Shown here: one piece after another, positions 14,452-24,077 of the stretch
Numbering within the stretch: the stretch's first letter is position 1
Layout of the letters: every line of letters begins with the position of its first letter
From: Pelosinus sp. UFO1
GTDB lineage: Bacteria; Bacillota; Negativicutes; DSM-13327
Direction of reading: 5' to 3'
NCBI RefSeq assembly: GCF_000725345.1
Contig: NZ_CP008852.1
Coordinates: 1,951,693 to 2,015,692, forward strand
DNA: 64,000 nucleotides
Position numbers and translations under genes: made by a program
Notes under the pieces: model-generated
What the model saw: only the letters and a program-made list of their open reading frames with translations
What the model was told of the DNA's origin: nothing
Databases searched by the model: none

Positions 14452-15621
14452 CTAAATGGATTCAAATAATTCTTTAACCGTATTCAATTCTTGACGAATT
14501 AAGATGCCTTGTGGACAATGACTTTCACATTTGCCACAGTCTACGCATTTGGATGCATGGGCTGCAGCGCCTACACGGAAATTATATAAATGCTTAAACC
14601 GATCTTTTAACTCTGGTGTACCGCCCGAGATCAAATAGTCATTGAGAATTGTAAAACAACCTGGAATGTTTACGCCTGCAGGACAAGGCATACAGTAGGC
14701 ACAGGCTGTACAGTTGACTTTTATTCGTTTTTTGAAAAGAGTTTTTACTTGATTAATAATGCCTATTTCCTTTTCTGTTAAAGAATTTGCCTGGGCATCT
14801 TGGGTAATTTTTATGTTTTCAGTAACATGATCCATAGTTGTCATCCCACTTAAGGCAACAGAAACTTCTGGATGATTCCAGACCCAACGCAAAGCCCATT
14901 CCGCTGGAGTTCGCTTATTATCTGCCTGATTGAAAAAGGTAAGAGCATCTTCAGGGAGATTTTCAGCAATCTTCCCCCCACGAAGTGGTTCCATAATGGC
15001 AATACCTAGTCCCTTTTTTGCTGCATATTCTAGGCCTTCTTTGCCAGCTTGATAGGTTTCATCCAAATAATTATATTGAATTTGGCAGAAGGACCAATCA
15101 TAATAGTCTACGATTTCTTTAAACAGGCCAATTCTCTCGTGGAAGGAAAATCCTGCATGTTTAATTCTACCATCCTTGATGGCTTGGTCTAGAAAATCAC
15201 AAATTCCAGCTTCCTTTAATATAGGCCATGTAGTAGCATTCAGTGTGTGCACTAAATAAAAATCAATGGTATCTGTCTGAAGCCTTTCTAATTGCTCATT
15301 TAAGTATCTGTCCATATCTGTTCTTGTTTTTATTAACCAGCTGGGGAGTTTAGTAGCTAACTTCACACGCTCTCGATAGCCATCCTTTAGTGCTTTTGCA
15401 ACAAAGGGTTCACTTTCTCCGCCATGTTCCATGCCTTTGCCATGATAAGGATAGGCAGTATCGATATAGTTTACGCCTTCATCTATCGCATGACGAATCA
15501 TCTTGATTGCCTTGTTCTCATCAATATGAGTCGTATCACCATCAATAATAGGAAGTCTCATACAGCCAAATCCTAAAACGGAAACCATTTCATTTGTCTT
15601 GCCATACTTTCGATATAACAA
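14452..15621 (-). CDS. Aldo/keto reductase with C-terminal ferredoxin domain
   Basis: A 389-residue oxidoreductase. The N-terminal TIM barrel has the catalytic Asp-Tyr pair in YIDTAYPYH, the Lys in LATKLPSW and the His in LVHTLN. The C-terminal 80 residues carry two 4Fe-4S-type clusters (CTACAYCMPC and CVDCGKCESHCP). Such fusions occur in anaerobes and are thought to couple carbonyl reduction to ferredoxin-type electron carriers. I place the start at TTG 15621: AGGGGTGATTAAT precedes it and the barrel begins at once (LYRKYGKTN). The frame is open another 50 codons upstream, but that extension is hydrophobic nonsense. Substrate unknown. Confidence 0.87.
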   Translation of the reverse strand: MLYRKYGKTNEMVSVLGFGCMRLPIIDGDTTHIDENKAIKMIRHAIDEGVNYIDTAYPYHGKGMEHGGESEPFVAKALKDGYRERVKLATKLPSWLIKTRTDMDRYLNEQLERLQTDTIDFYLVHTLNATTWPILKEAGICDFLDQAIKDGRIKHAGFSFHERIGLFKEIVDYYDWSFCQIQYNYLDETYQAGKEGLEYAAKKGLGIAIMEPLRGGKIAENLPEDALTFFNQADNKRTPAEWALRWVWNHPEVSVALSGMTTMDHVTENIKITQDAQANSLTEKEIGIINQVKTLFKKRIKVNCTACAYCMPCPAGVNIPGCFTILNDYLISGGTPELKDRFKHLYNFRVGAAAHASKCVDCGKCESHCPQGILIRQELNTVKELFESI

Positions 15622-15789
15622 ATTAATCACCCCTACCTGTAATAATGTTAAATGTAATATAGATAAAAATGGAAACAATATACTTAGTATATCGCGAAGT
15701 AGATGAATTGTCTCTAAAGATAAAAAGAATTTATACAAGAAATATAATGGTAGTAATCCTGCAGTTCTCATAGGGATAACATAAACTAG

Positions 15790-15818
15790 TTGCTCAAAGC
15801 GTTAACAAAGTGTATACA
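15790..15818 (+). promoter_or_regulatory. Candidate sigma-A promoter for the hairpin element
   Basis: TTGCTC (15790-15795), exactly 17 bases, TATACA (15813-15818). It would start transcription near 15825, about 80 bases before the structured element, in a region with no plus-strand gene. A weak-consensus call. Confidence 0.35.
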
Positions 15819-15905
15819 TTACTTAAGAAAAAGTACCAGGTATCGATTTTCTCTTTCACGCCATACTATATAGCGTAAAGCATTCGTTAAAAGGAATTCT
15901 TGCCT

Positions 15906-16061
15906 GCGATATTCGTTATCTTTTATATGTCCAACCTACTGTTAACATTAGGGAATCTAATGTTATGTGGATGTCGGGCCACCTTTGAGTGGATGGCAAA
16001 AGCATACTAGGATGCCCACCTGCGAGTCGCAGGTTTGGACATATAAAAGAAACGATATTGC
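15906..16061 (+). ncRNA. Structured non-coding element: long terminal stem enclosing four hairpins
   Basis: A 14-bp perfect inverted repeat (15920-15933 with 16036-16049, CTTTTATATGTCCA) extends outward with bulges to about 25 pairs (from 15906 to 16061). Inside are AACATTA/TAATGTT (15944-15964), CCAC/GTGG (15979-15992), GCAT/ATGC (16002-16015) and the 17-base palindrome ACCTGCGAGTCGCAGGT (16018-16034). It has no frame I can support. A terminator follows at 16084 and a candidate promoter precedes it, so an RNA of about 290 bases on the plus strand is plausible. A MITE-like or palindromic DNA repeat is the main alternative. I do not recognise it as a known riboswitch or 6S RNA. Confidence 0.45.
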
Positions 16062-16083
16062 GGGCTATATTCTGCCAATAAGA

Positions 16084-16118
16084 AAAAAGATTTACCTATG
16101 GGTAAGTCTTTTTTTATA
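16084..16118 (+). terminator. Rho-independent terminator after the hairpin element
   Basis: AAAAAGATTTACC pairs with GGTAAGTCTTTTT (one mismatch) around TATG and continues into TTTT ATATTT. It would end a plus-strand transcript of the structured element. Confidence 0.65.
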
Positions 16119-16126
16119 TTTATAAA

Positions 16127-16158
16127 TGCGAACCCCACTCAAATGAGTGGGGTTCGCA
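16127..16158. repeat. Perfect 14-bp hairpin
   Basis: TGCGAACCCCACTC (16127-16140) and GAGTGGGGTTCGCA (16145-16158) pair perfectly around AAAT. No strong T-run on either side. It stands between the hairpin element and the LacI gene leader and may be a second terminator or a transcript boundary. Confidence 0.5.
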
Positions 16159-16215
16159 TATTTGAAGTAATGTTTTTATATAAGAAAACTAAACAATATA
16201 GTTAATTTTTTAGGT

Positions 16216-16248
16216 AGTAATACTAAAAACTTTTAGTACTAATGTACT
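16216..16248 (+). promoter_or_regulatory. Candidate LacI-type operator cluster (AGTA/TACT dyads)
   Basis: AGTAATACT (16216-16224), TTAGTACTAA (16233-16242) and AGTACTAATGTACT (16235-16248) are overlapping or adjacent palindromes sharing AGTA/TACT halves. They lie about 175 bases before the LacI-family gene that heads the sugar operon, a suitable place for autoregulation. The remaining leader 16249-16421 holds no gene I can support. Confidence 0.4.
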
Positions 16249-16421
16249 AACTAAAGGCATATTCTCAAGCATAGGGAAAAGATGGAAGTCGCTGTACAGA
16301 TGGTGATAGTCGAAGCTCATCAGCTATTTTAATCTTAACAAAGAAGATAAAATTTTTAATTAAAGAATGGTATGGATAAATACTCTATATGCGTACTATT
16401 CATAGCCAACAGAGGAGTAAA

Positions 16422-17435
16422 ATGAAGAAAAAAAATATTACTGATATAGCAAATAGAGTAGGCGTATCGCCAGCGACTGTATCGAATGCACTTAATAATC
16501 GGAAGGGTGTTAGTGAAGAAACAAAGCTAAAAATTGTTAGAGCCGCCAAAGAACTAGAATATTACAAGGAATCGGGTAAGAGGCAAAAAACTATTCGCTT
16601 TGTTATTTATAAAAAACATGGTCTGATTGTATCTGATACTCCATTCTTTTCATCATTAATTGAGGGAATTGCAAATGAGTGTAGGAACCAGGGATACGAA
16701 TTATTGATTTCCCATGTATATCATAGTGAGTGTGAAGAAATTATTCATACGGTTGCCGCTGAGTATTCTCAAGGCCTAATTATTTTAGCTACTGAAATGT
16801 GTCTAGCAGATTTAGCTCCTTTTTACGATTTTGATATACCCATCGTCCTATTAGATAGTTATTTTAAAGAAGAAAATTTTGATTGTGTACTGATTAACAA
16901 TAGGGATGCTTCCTATCGAGCTACAAAATATTTGGTGCAAATGGGACATACCCAATTTGGGTATCTTCATAGTACGTTACCTATTAATAATTTTTACTAT
17001 CGAAAGGCTGGATTTAAAGATGCGTTACAAGAGTTTAAAATCCAAAGTAATGCAGAATTTGAACTTTTCTTGGAACCAACTATGGAAGGGTCTTATAGAG
17101 ATATGAAGGCTTTGTTAGAAAAAGGTGATATTGAATTACCCACAGCTTTTGTTGCTGATAATGATATCATTGCTTTTGGTGCAATGCGAGCTTTAAAGGA
17201 GAGAGAGATTCGAATTCCAGAAGATGTATCCATAGTGGGTTTTGATGATATGCCATTTTGTGAAATTACCAGTCCCCGGTTGACGACTAGTAAAGTTTTT
17301 AAGCAAGATATTGGCAGTACTGCAGTTAAAAGACTACTTCAAAATATAGAAGGCAATAAAGAGAGGGTTACGCAAAGAATCGAGGTGAATACGGAACTGA
17401 TCATTAGAGATAGTGTTTTACAATTAAGATCTTAA
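16422..17435 (+). CDS. LacI-family transcriptional regulator of the sugar operon
   Basis: A 337-residue regulator. The N-terminal HTH reads ITDIANRVGVSPATVSNAL, followed by the hinge and a periplasmic-binding-protein-like effector domain (about 60-330; VGFDDMPFCEITSPRLTT is the usual late motif). I choose ATG 16422, five bases after AGAGGAG; the earlier ATG at 16389 lacks a ribosome site and adds 11 residues before the HTH. It is the first gene of a plus-strand run up to 27142 with short gaps, so it probably represses its own operon and is released by the sugar or its phosphate. The effector is not identifiable from sequence. Confidence 0.9.
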   Translation: MKKKNITDIANRVGVSPATVSNALNNRKGVSEETKLKIVRAAKELEYYKESGKRQKTIRFVIYKKHGLIVSDTPFFSSLIEGIANECRNQGYELLISHVYHSECEEIIHTVAAEYSQGLIILATEMCLADLAPFYDFDIPIVLLDSYFKEENFDCVLINNRDASYRATKYLVQMGHTQFGYLHSTLPINNFYYRKAGFKDALQEFKIQSNAEFELFLEPTMEGSYRDMKALLEKGDIELPTAFVADNDIIAFGAMRALKEREIRIPEDVSIVGFDDMPFCEITSPRLTTSKVFKQDIGSTAVKRLLQNIEGNKERVTQRIEVNTELIIRDSVLQLRS

Positions 17436-17458
17436 ATTATAAAAAAGGGGTAGAGGGT

Positions 17459-18889
17459 ATGAGAGAGAAAATTAAGCTTGGTTTTGCTCCTACACGGCGT
17501 TTCGTATTTAGTAAAGAAGATGCCCATAAGTTTAAAAAACTGATCTTAGAAAAAATTTCTCAGTTTGATATTGATATCGTTGATCTGGAAGGCATAAATA
17601 AAGAGGGACTCTTGTTTGATAATGATGAAGATGCAAAGAAAATTATTAAACGATTTAAAGAGGCCGAAGTAGATGCTGTATTTTTTCCTCATTGTAATTT
17701 TGGTACAGAAGATACAGTAGCGCGAATTGCAAAGGCTTTGCAAAAACCAGTACTCCTATGGGGGCCTAGAGACGAAGCGCCATTAGCAGATGGAAGTCGG
17801 CTGAGGGATACCCAATGTGGGTTATTTGCTACTGGCAAAGTACTGCGACGTTTTAATGTTCCCTATACATATATCGTGAATAGCACATTGGAAGATCCTG
17901 TGTTCACTAGAGGATTTAAAAATTTTATTGCTGCCAGCAATGTAGTGAAAAAAGTGAGAAGCTTGCGAATCTTACAAGTGTCTACCCGTCCAGCTGGCTT
18001 TTGGACAATGATTTGTAATGAAGGGGAACTTCTCGAAAAGTTTGGGATTGAAGTTTATCCAGTAACATTGCAAGATATTAAGGACTTAACTGAGCAAGTG
18101 GAAAGAGAAAAGGCTATAGAGCTTACAGACACAATTCAATTAATTACCTCGAAATTAGATTGCAGTGAAGTAGATGATGTTTCCATCACAAGGGTAGCGG
18201 CATTAAAGGTTGCTTTATCAAAATTGATTAAAGATCATGGGTGTTCTGCTATGGCTATACAATGCTGGACAGCATTGCAAAATAGTATCGGTATCATGCC
18301 TTGCCTAGCCAATGCATTATTGACGGATGAAGGTATACCAGCGGTATGCGAAACGGATATACATGGGGCAATAACGGCTGTGATGGCCCAAGCAGCAGCT
18401 ATGGATACAACAGCGCCTTTCTTTGCTGACTTAACAGTTAGGGATGAGAAGAATGCCAATGCCGAATTATTATTTCATTGTGGAAATTTCCCCATATCTC
18501 TGGTAGATAAGGAATGTACACCTCGATTTAGACATCATTTCTTATTTGATTCTCATGCCCCAGGCACCCATGAAAGTGAAATCAAAGGTGGAAATGTATC
18601 AATTGTTCGTTTTGATGGTGACCATGGTGAATATTCCTTATTTTTGGGTAAGGCAAAGGGTATAAAAGGTGCATTTACTCGAGGGACTTACTTATGGATT
18701 GAAGTTAACGATTGGCCTTTGTGGGAAGAAAAGTTAGTGACTGGCCCTTATGTACATCATTGCGTAGGTATACACCAGGACGTAATTCCAGCTCTTTTTG
18801 AAGCCTGTAAATATATACCTGGTTTGCAGCCTGATCCAGTGGATCCAACTAAAGAACAAATTGAAGCATTCTTACGTGGCAAAAATTAA
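17459..18889 (+). CDS. FucI/AraA-fold sugar isomerase
   Basis: A 476-residue aldose-ketose isomerase of the L-fucose/L-arabinose isomerase superfamily, shorter than FucI itself (about 590). The Mn-site residues can be placed by spacing: Glu near 298 in AVCETDIHGA, Asp near 322 in PFFADLTV (24 apart, as Glu337 and Asp361 in E. coli FucI), and a His near 433 in HHCVGIH. It would convert an aldose to the ketose that the FGGY kinase downstream phosphorylates. It lies 23 bases after the regulator, with AGAGGGT before ATG 17459. The presence of a FucU/RbsD mutarotase in the same operon fits. The natural substrate is not settled. Confidence 0.83.
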   Translation: MREKIKLGFAPTRRFVFSKEDAHKFKKLILEKISQFDIDIVDLEGINKEGLLFDNDEDAKKIIKRFKEAEVDAVFFPHCNFGTEDTVARIAKALQKPVLLWGPRDEAPLADGSRLRDTQCGLFATGKVLRRFNVPYTYIVNSTLEDPVFTRGFKNFIAASNVVKKVRSLRILQVSTRPAGFWTMICNEGELLEKFGIEVYPVTLQDIKDLTEQVEREKAIELTDTIQLITSKLDCSEVDDVSITRVAALKVALSKLIKDHGCSAMAIQCWTALQNSIGIMPCLANALLTDEGIPAVCETDIHGAITAVMAQAAAMDTTAPFFADLTVRDEKNANAELLFHCGNFPISLVDKECTPRFRHHFLFDSHAPGTHESEIKGGNVSIVRFDGDHGEYSLFLGKAKGIKGAFTRGTYLWIEVNDWPLWEEKLVTGPYVHHCVGIHQDVIPALFEACKYIPGLQPDPVDPTKEQIEAFLRGKN

Positions 18890-18910
18890 CATTTGAGGAG
18901 GATGAGCCTG

Positions 18911-19756
18911 TTGGTTACTACGGAAGAGTTAAAGGGAAAAGCAAGACAAATACGCCAAGATGTAATCGAAATGGTTTATAAGGCAAAAACAGGTCATACG
19001 GGTTCCTCACTATCCAACGCGGATATTTTGACTACGCTATATTATAGTAGCATGTATATAGATCCACAAAATCCACAGTTAGCTGATAGAGATCGATTTA
19101 TTCTCAGTAAAGGGCACGCAGTTGAATCTTACTATGCGATACTTGCCGATAAAGGCTTTTTCCCAAAAGAAGAACTTGAAACCTTTAGTCAGTTTGGTAG
19201 TAGGTTACTTGGGCACCCCAATAATAAAGTTCCAGGAGTAGAAATGAATACTGGCGCATTAGGACATGGTCTTTCTATATCTGTGGGTATGGCATTAGCA
19301 GCTAAAAAAGATCAAAAATCCTATCGAGTATTTACCTTGATGGGGGATGGGGAACAGGCTGAAGGATCTATATGGGAAGCTGCTATGGCGGCAGCACATT
19401 ATCGACTTGATAATTTAGTTGGTATAATTGATCGCAATAAATTACAAATTTCAGGAACGACAGACTTTGTAATGGGACTGGAGCCCTTAGAAGAAAAGTG
19501 GAAAGCCTTTGGCTGGGAAGTGATCTCTGCCGACGGACACGATATAGAAAAAATGCGCAGCGTATTCGAAGAGGTGCCAAGGATAAAAGGGAAGCCGACT
19601 TTGGTTATGGCATATACAACCAAAGGCAAAGGGATATCGTATATGGAAAATGTGCCTCATTGGCACCATGGAGTACCTACGGCAGAAGAATACAAACAGG
19701 CGCTACAAGAACTATCAGGAACGGAGGGGTGCAAGCATGAATTCCATACCAAATAG
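18911..19756 (+). CDS. Transketolase N-terminal subunit (thiamine-diphosphate domain)
   Basis: A 281-residue half-transketolase with the cofactor-binding block GDGEQAEGS near 145 followed by NKLQISG, and the early GHTGSSLS substrate loop. I start it at TTG 18911, nine bases after GAGGAGG; the upstream in-frame TTG 18893 and ATG 18902 fall within or right at that ribosome site. The next gene supplies the C-terminal half and overlaps by 20 bases, so the pair works as one enzyme moving two-carbon ketol units. Split transketolases in sugar operons include AptA/AptB (apulose-4-phosphate transketolase), but ordinary housekeeping split forms exist too. Confidence 0.88.
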   Translation: MVTTEELKGKARQIRQDVIEMVYKAKTGHTGSSLSNADILTTLYYSSMYIDPQNPQLADRDRFILSKGHAVESYYAILADKGFFPKEELETFSQFGSRLLGHPNNKVPGVEMNTGALGHGLSISVGMALAAKKDQKSYRVFTLMGDGEQAEGSIWEAAMAAAHYRLDNLVGIIDRNKLQISGTTDFVMGLEPLEEKWKAFGWEVISADGHDIEKMRSVFEEVPRIKGKPTLVMAYTTKGKGISYMENVPHWHHGVPTAEEYKQALQELSGTEGCKHEFHTK

Positions 19757-20669
19757 ACAAATCATATGTGATGCACTCATTGCTTTTGGCAAAATAGATA
19801 GGGACATTCTTGTTCTTACGAGTGATTCTCGGGGATCAGCTTCTATGACCAATTTTGCCAAGGAATTGCCGGAACAGCTTATTGAGGTAGGGATTGCTGA
19901 GCAGAATTTAGTTGGGATTGCTGCAGGCCTTGCTGCTTCGGGCAAGAAACCCTTTGTCGCTTCACCGGCTTGTTTTTTAACCATGCGTAGTATCGAGCAG
20001 ATAAAAGTAGATGTTGCTTATTCAAAAACGAATGTAAAGCTAATCGGTATCAGTGGTGGGGTAAGCTATGGAGCCCTTGGCATGTCTCATCACTCATTAC
20101 AAGATCTTGCGGTAATGCGGGCCATTCCAGGCGTTGCTATTGTACTTCCCGCTGATCGATTTGAGACAAAACTGGCGGTCGAAGCTTTACTTGTCCATAA
20201 GGGGCCTGCTTATATGAGAATTGGCCGTAATGCAGTTGCCGATGTATATCAATCTGAAGAGTATGAATTCCAAATTGGCAAGGCAGTCACTTTGGCAGAA
20301 GGAAAGGATCTTACAATAATAGCAACTGGGGAAATGGTGAAAGTAGCAGTTGATAGTGCTGTTGAATTGAAACATATGGGAATTAATTGTAGGGTCTTAA
20401 ATATGCATACCATTAAGCCGTTAGATGAAGAAGCGATTATTAAAGCAGCTAGAGAAACAGGCAAGATCATTACGATAGAGGAACATAGTATTTTTGGTGG
20501 CTTGGGCTCAGCAGTTGCTGAAGTGGTAGCGCAGAATCATCCAGCACCGGTAAAAATTCTTGGTATTTTGGATGAACCTGCTATAGCTGGAAAAGCTCAA
20601 GAAGTATTTGCGTATTATGGTCTTTGCGTTAAAAATATTAAAAAAATTGCTTTGGAATTATTGAAGTAA
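19737..20669 (+). CDS. Transketolase C-terminal subunit (pyrimidine-binding domain)
   Basis: A 310-residue partner of the preceding gene. It contains the catalytic Glu region EVGIAEQNLVGIAAGLA near residue 45, which activates the thiamine ring of the cofactor held by the other subunit, and the C-terminal transketolase domain (about 185-305, IEEHSIFGGLGSAVAE). I start it at ATG 19737 because ACGGAGGGG lies upstream and the product then begins with the usual helix; a longer frame from 19650 runs inside the upstream gene. The 20-base overlap implies translational coupling and equal subunit amounts. Confidence 0.88.
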   Translation: MNSIPNRQIICDALIAFGKIDRDILVLTSDSRGSASMTNFAKELPEQLIEVGIAEQNLVGIAAGLAASGKKPFVASPACFLTMRSIEQIKVDVAYSKTNVKLIGISGGVSYGALGMSHHSLQDLAVMRAIPGVAIVLPADRFETKLAVEALLVHKGPAYMRIGRNAVADVYQSEEYEFQIGKAVTLAEGKDLTIIATGEMVKVAVDSAVELKHMGINCRVLNMHTIKPLDEEAIIKAARETGKIITIEEHSIFGGLGSAVAEVVAQNHPAPVKILGILDEPAIAGKAQEVFAYYGLCVKNIKKIALELLK

Positions 20670-20685
20670 AGTGGGGTAGGAAAGA

Positions 20686-22176
20686 ATGAACAATGGTTAT
20701 ATCCTTGCCCTTGACCAGAGTACATCGGCTTCAAAAGCGATGATAGTAAACAGAGAGGGATTAATTGTTGCCCAAATGGCACGAGAACACAAGCAACATT
20801 ATCCTAAGCCAGGCTGGGTTGAGCATGATCCTATAGAAATCTATCAAAATGTGAAAGGTATCTTAGTTGATGTACTCAAAAAAGCCAATATTTCATCAAC
20901 TAGTATTGATGTTCTTGCGATTACCAATCAGCGTGAGACGGTAGTCGTTTGGGATAAAGACACTGGGATCCCCGTTTATAATGCGATTGTATGGCAGTGC
21001 CGAAGAACCCAGGAAATATGTTCCAAGCTAAAAGAGCAAGGGCTGGAACGTATGGTAAAAGATCGGACTGGTCTTTTGCTTGACCCTTATTTTTCGGCAA
21101 CGAAGGTGAAATGGATTTTAGAGAATGGGGGTTCTCCCCTTATAGGGCAGGCACAGGCAGGCAAACTATTAATGGGTACCATTGATACTTGGCTCATCTG
21201 GAAGCTTACAGGCGGAAAAGTTCATGGGACAGATTATACGAATGCCAGCAGAACGCTTTTATTTAATATAAAAACTCTTCAATGGGATGACGACCTTCTT
21301 ACTATTTTTAATATTCCAAAAACAATGATGGCAGAGATAAAATCTTCTAATGCAACTTTTGGTTATACCGAAGCTGGGGAACTTTTTCCGCATAGTATTC
21401 CTATTTCCGGTGTTATTGGGGATTCGCAGGCTGCTCTATTTGGGCAAAATTGCTTTGAACCTGGTTCGGTAAAGGCAACCTACGGTACAGGTTCATCTGT
21501 ACTCATGAATATTGGATCAGAATATAAGGTAGTAGGGAATGGCTTGGTAACATCGATCGCTTGGGTAATTGATGGAAAAGTAGAGTATGTATTAGAAGGG
21601 ATCGTTCATTGTTCAGGAGATTCTTTGAAGTGGCTAAAAGATGAATTAGGGATATTTACTGATTTTTCTAAGCTGCAAAGCATAGCGGAAAGTATTGAAG
21701 ATAATGAAGGGGTTTACATGGTCCCTGCCTTTGTTGGACTTGGTGTACCTTACTGGGATGCAGATGCCAGGGCCGCGATCCTTGGTATGTCTAGGAGAAC
21801 AGGCAAACAACATATTATAAGAGCCGCCTTAGAATCTATCGTTTATCAAATTAAGGATGCTATTGAAACCATGCAAGCAGAATCAGGTATATATATCAAG
21901 GAATTAAGGGTAGACGGTGGACCAACGGAAAATTCATTTTTAATGCAATTTCAAGCTGATATGCTCAATATCCAAGTCGCAAGAACGAAGGTAGCAGAAT
22001 TATCCGTAATGGGTGCTGTATATATGGCGGGGCTTGGAATTGGCATTTGGAACAGGATGGATTTAGAAAAGTTAAGGCAGGTAGGAGAATGCTATACTCC
22101 TATGATGGAAGGGCATGTGAGGGAACAGTATTATCAGGGGTGGAAAGAAGCGGTCGCAAGGGTTCTAACCAAGTAG
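20686..22176 (+). CDS. FGGY-family sugar kinase, glycerol-kinase-like
   Basis: A 496-residue kinase with both actin-like lobes. N-terminal phosphate loop LALDQSTSASKAMIVN (glycerol kinase has DQGTTSSR), the strongly GlpK-like block NQRETVVVWDKDTG then WQCRRT, and the C-terminal motif DGGPTENSFLMQFQADML. The overall likeness to glycerol kinase suggests phosphorylation of a terminal hydroxymethyl group of a small polyol-like ketose. In this operon the substrate is most likely the ketose from the FucI-type isomerase, and its phosphate would feed the split transketolase. It lies 16 bases after the transketolase genes. Plain glycerol kinase is less likely, since no glpF or glpD is present. Confidence 0.85.
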   Translation: MNNGYILALDQSTSASKAMIVNREGLIVAQMAREHKQHYPKPGWVEHDPIEIYQNVKGILVDVLKKANISSTSIDVLAITNQRETVVVWDKDTGIPVYNAIVWQCRRTQEICSKLKEQGLERMVKDRTGLLLDPYFSATKVKWILENGGSPLIGQAQAGKLLMGTIDTWLIWKLTGGKVHGTDYTNASRTLLFNIKTLQWDDDLLTIFNIPKTMMAEIKSSNATFGYTEAGELFPHSIPISGVIGDSQAALFGQNCFEPGSVKATYGTGSSVLMNIGSEYKVVGNGLVTSIAWVIDGKVEYVLEGIVHCSGDSLKWLKDELGIFTDFSKLQSIAESIEDNEGVYMVPAFVGLGVPYWDADARAAILGMSRRTGKQHIIRAALESIVYQIKDAIETMQAESGIYIKELRVDGGPTENSFLMQFQADMLNIQVARTKVAELSVMGAVYMAGLGIGIWNRMDLEKLRQVGECYTPMMEGHVREQYYQGWKEAVARVLTK

Positions 22177-22228
22177 ATGGATAGCTTTAGGTCTATATTC
22201 TTTTTCTCAGGGAAAAGAGTATAAATAA

Positions 22229-23239
<1,011 letters not shown>

Positions 23240-23258
23240 ATAAGAATTAGGGAAGGAA

Positions 23259-23294
23259 TATGTCAGGATAGGCATAACACACTATCCTGACATA
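23259..23294 (+). other. Intercistronic stem-loop after the binding-protein gene
   Basis: TATGTCAGGATAG (to 23271) and CTATCCTGACATA (23282-23294) form a perfect 13-bp stem with no T-run. It probably stabilises the upstream mRNA or marks a processing site rather than terminating. Confidence 0.5.
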
Positions 23295-23330
23295 ATGTAA
23301 TCAATTGACAATTTGATGAGGAGAAATAGT

Positions 23331-24077
23331 ATGGAAAAAATAATTAAATCTATCTGTAAATTGCATGCTGAAACGGGTTTAAAAAGTCATTGCACTAGGA
23401 AAATCAATATTACTATGTTACTTGTGATATGTTTATTCTCATCGATCTTGTTTTCTGGCTGTAAGCTTTATACTGTGGTTCCTCATGACAAAAATAAGAA
23501 TAGTAAACAGGGGACCACTTTTTATTTTCAAGATGAAAGCTTTGATGCCAATCAATTTGTAGATTCCATATGGGATAGCAAGGTGCTTTTGACAATAAAC
23601 GAAAAGGCAAATGATGTAGGTGAGGTTATTAAAGAAACTAAAATTAGTGTGGATGAAGCTGGTAAGAAATATGGAATTAGGAGTGCACAGGAAGGTAGTC
23701 CGTGGAATTTTATTGTCAAAGGCAAAGGGAAAGTTCTAAATGTTAATAAAGAATCTAGAGTTGGCACGTTAGATATAGATATTGCCCCTTTTGATGGTAA
23801 AACGGATTTTAAAATACAGCTAGGACCTGTTATTAAAGGTACAGCAGTACGCGATTCTCTTGAATTTATTAAATATGATGATTTTAAAAACCAAATGGTT
23901 TTTGCAGAATTATCAAATGCTTTTCATAAAAAAATTACGGAGACGCTCTTAGGAAAATTTGACGCTACCCTTGCTAAAGGAAAAGAAGTGAATTTTATCG
24001 GCGTTTTCACCTTTGCGTCGTCGAGTGAAATACTTCTAACGCCAATAAAAATGGAGTTAGTGGAAGGAGGTAAATGA
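23331..24077 (+). CDS. DUF2291 family lipoprotein of the sugar uptake operon
   Basis: A 248-residue protein with an N-terminal membrane segment ending in a lipobox (ILFSGCKLY, Cys near 44), preceded by an unusually long, charged 24-residue N-tail. The body (about 55-245) matches the DUF2291 pattern: FDANQFVDSIWDSKVL, then AQEGSPWNFIVKGKGKVL, then SRVGTLDIDI and GPVIKGTAVRDSL. This family typically sits in RbsABC-type operons, so a role in uptake or envelope handling of the same sugar is likely but unknown. ATG 23331 follows GATGAGGAGAAATAGT; the stop overlaps the ABC ATPase start by 4 bases. Confidence 0.8.
   Translation: MEKIIKSICKLHAETGLKSHCTRKINITMLLVICLFSSILFSGCKLYTVVPHDKNKNSKQGTTFYFQDESFDANQFVDSIWDSKVLLTINEKANDVGEVIKETKISVDEAGKKYGIRSAQEGSPWNFIVKGKGKVLNVNKESRVGTLDIDIAPFDGKTDFKIQLGPVIKGTAVRDSLEFIKYDDFKNQMVFAELSNAFHKKITETLLGKFDATLAKGKEVNFIGVFTFASSSEILLTPIKMELVEGGK

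Noticed and set aside
15622-15771. N-terminal extension of the aldo/keto reductase
   Set aside because: The added 50 residues are hydrophobic low-complexity and precede the family's normal start; TTG 15621 has a ribosome site.
15893-16080. 6S RNA
   Set aside because: Length and long closing stem are suggestive, but the multi-hairpin centre lacks the single central bubble of 6S RNA.
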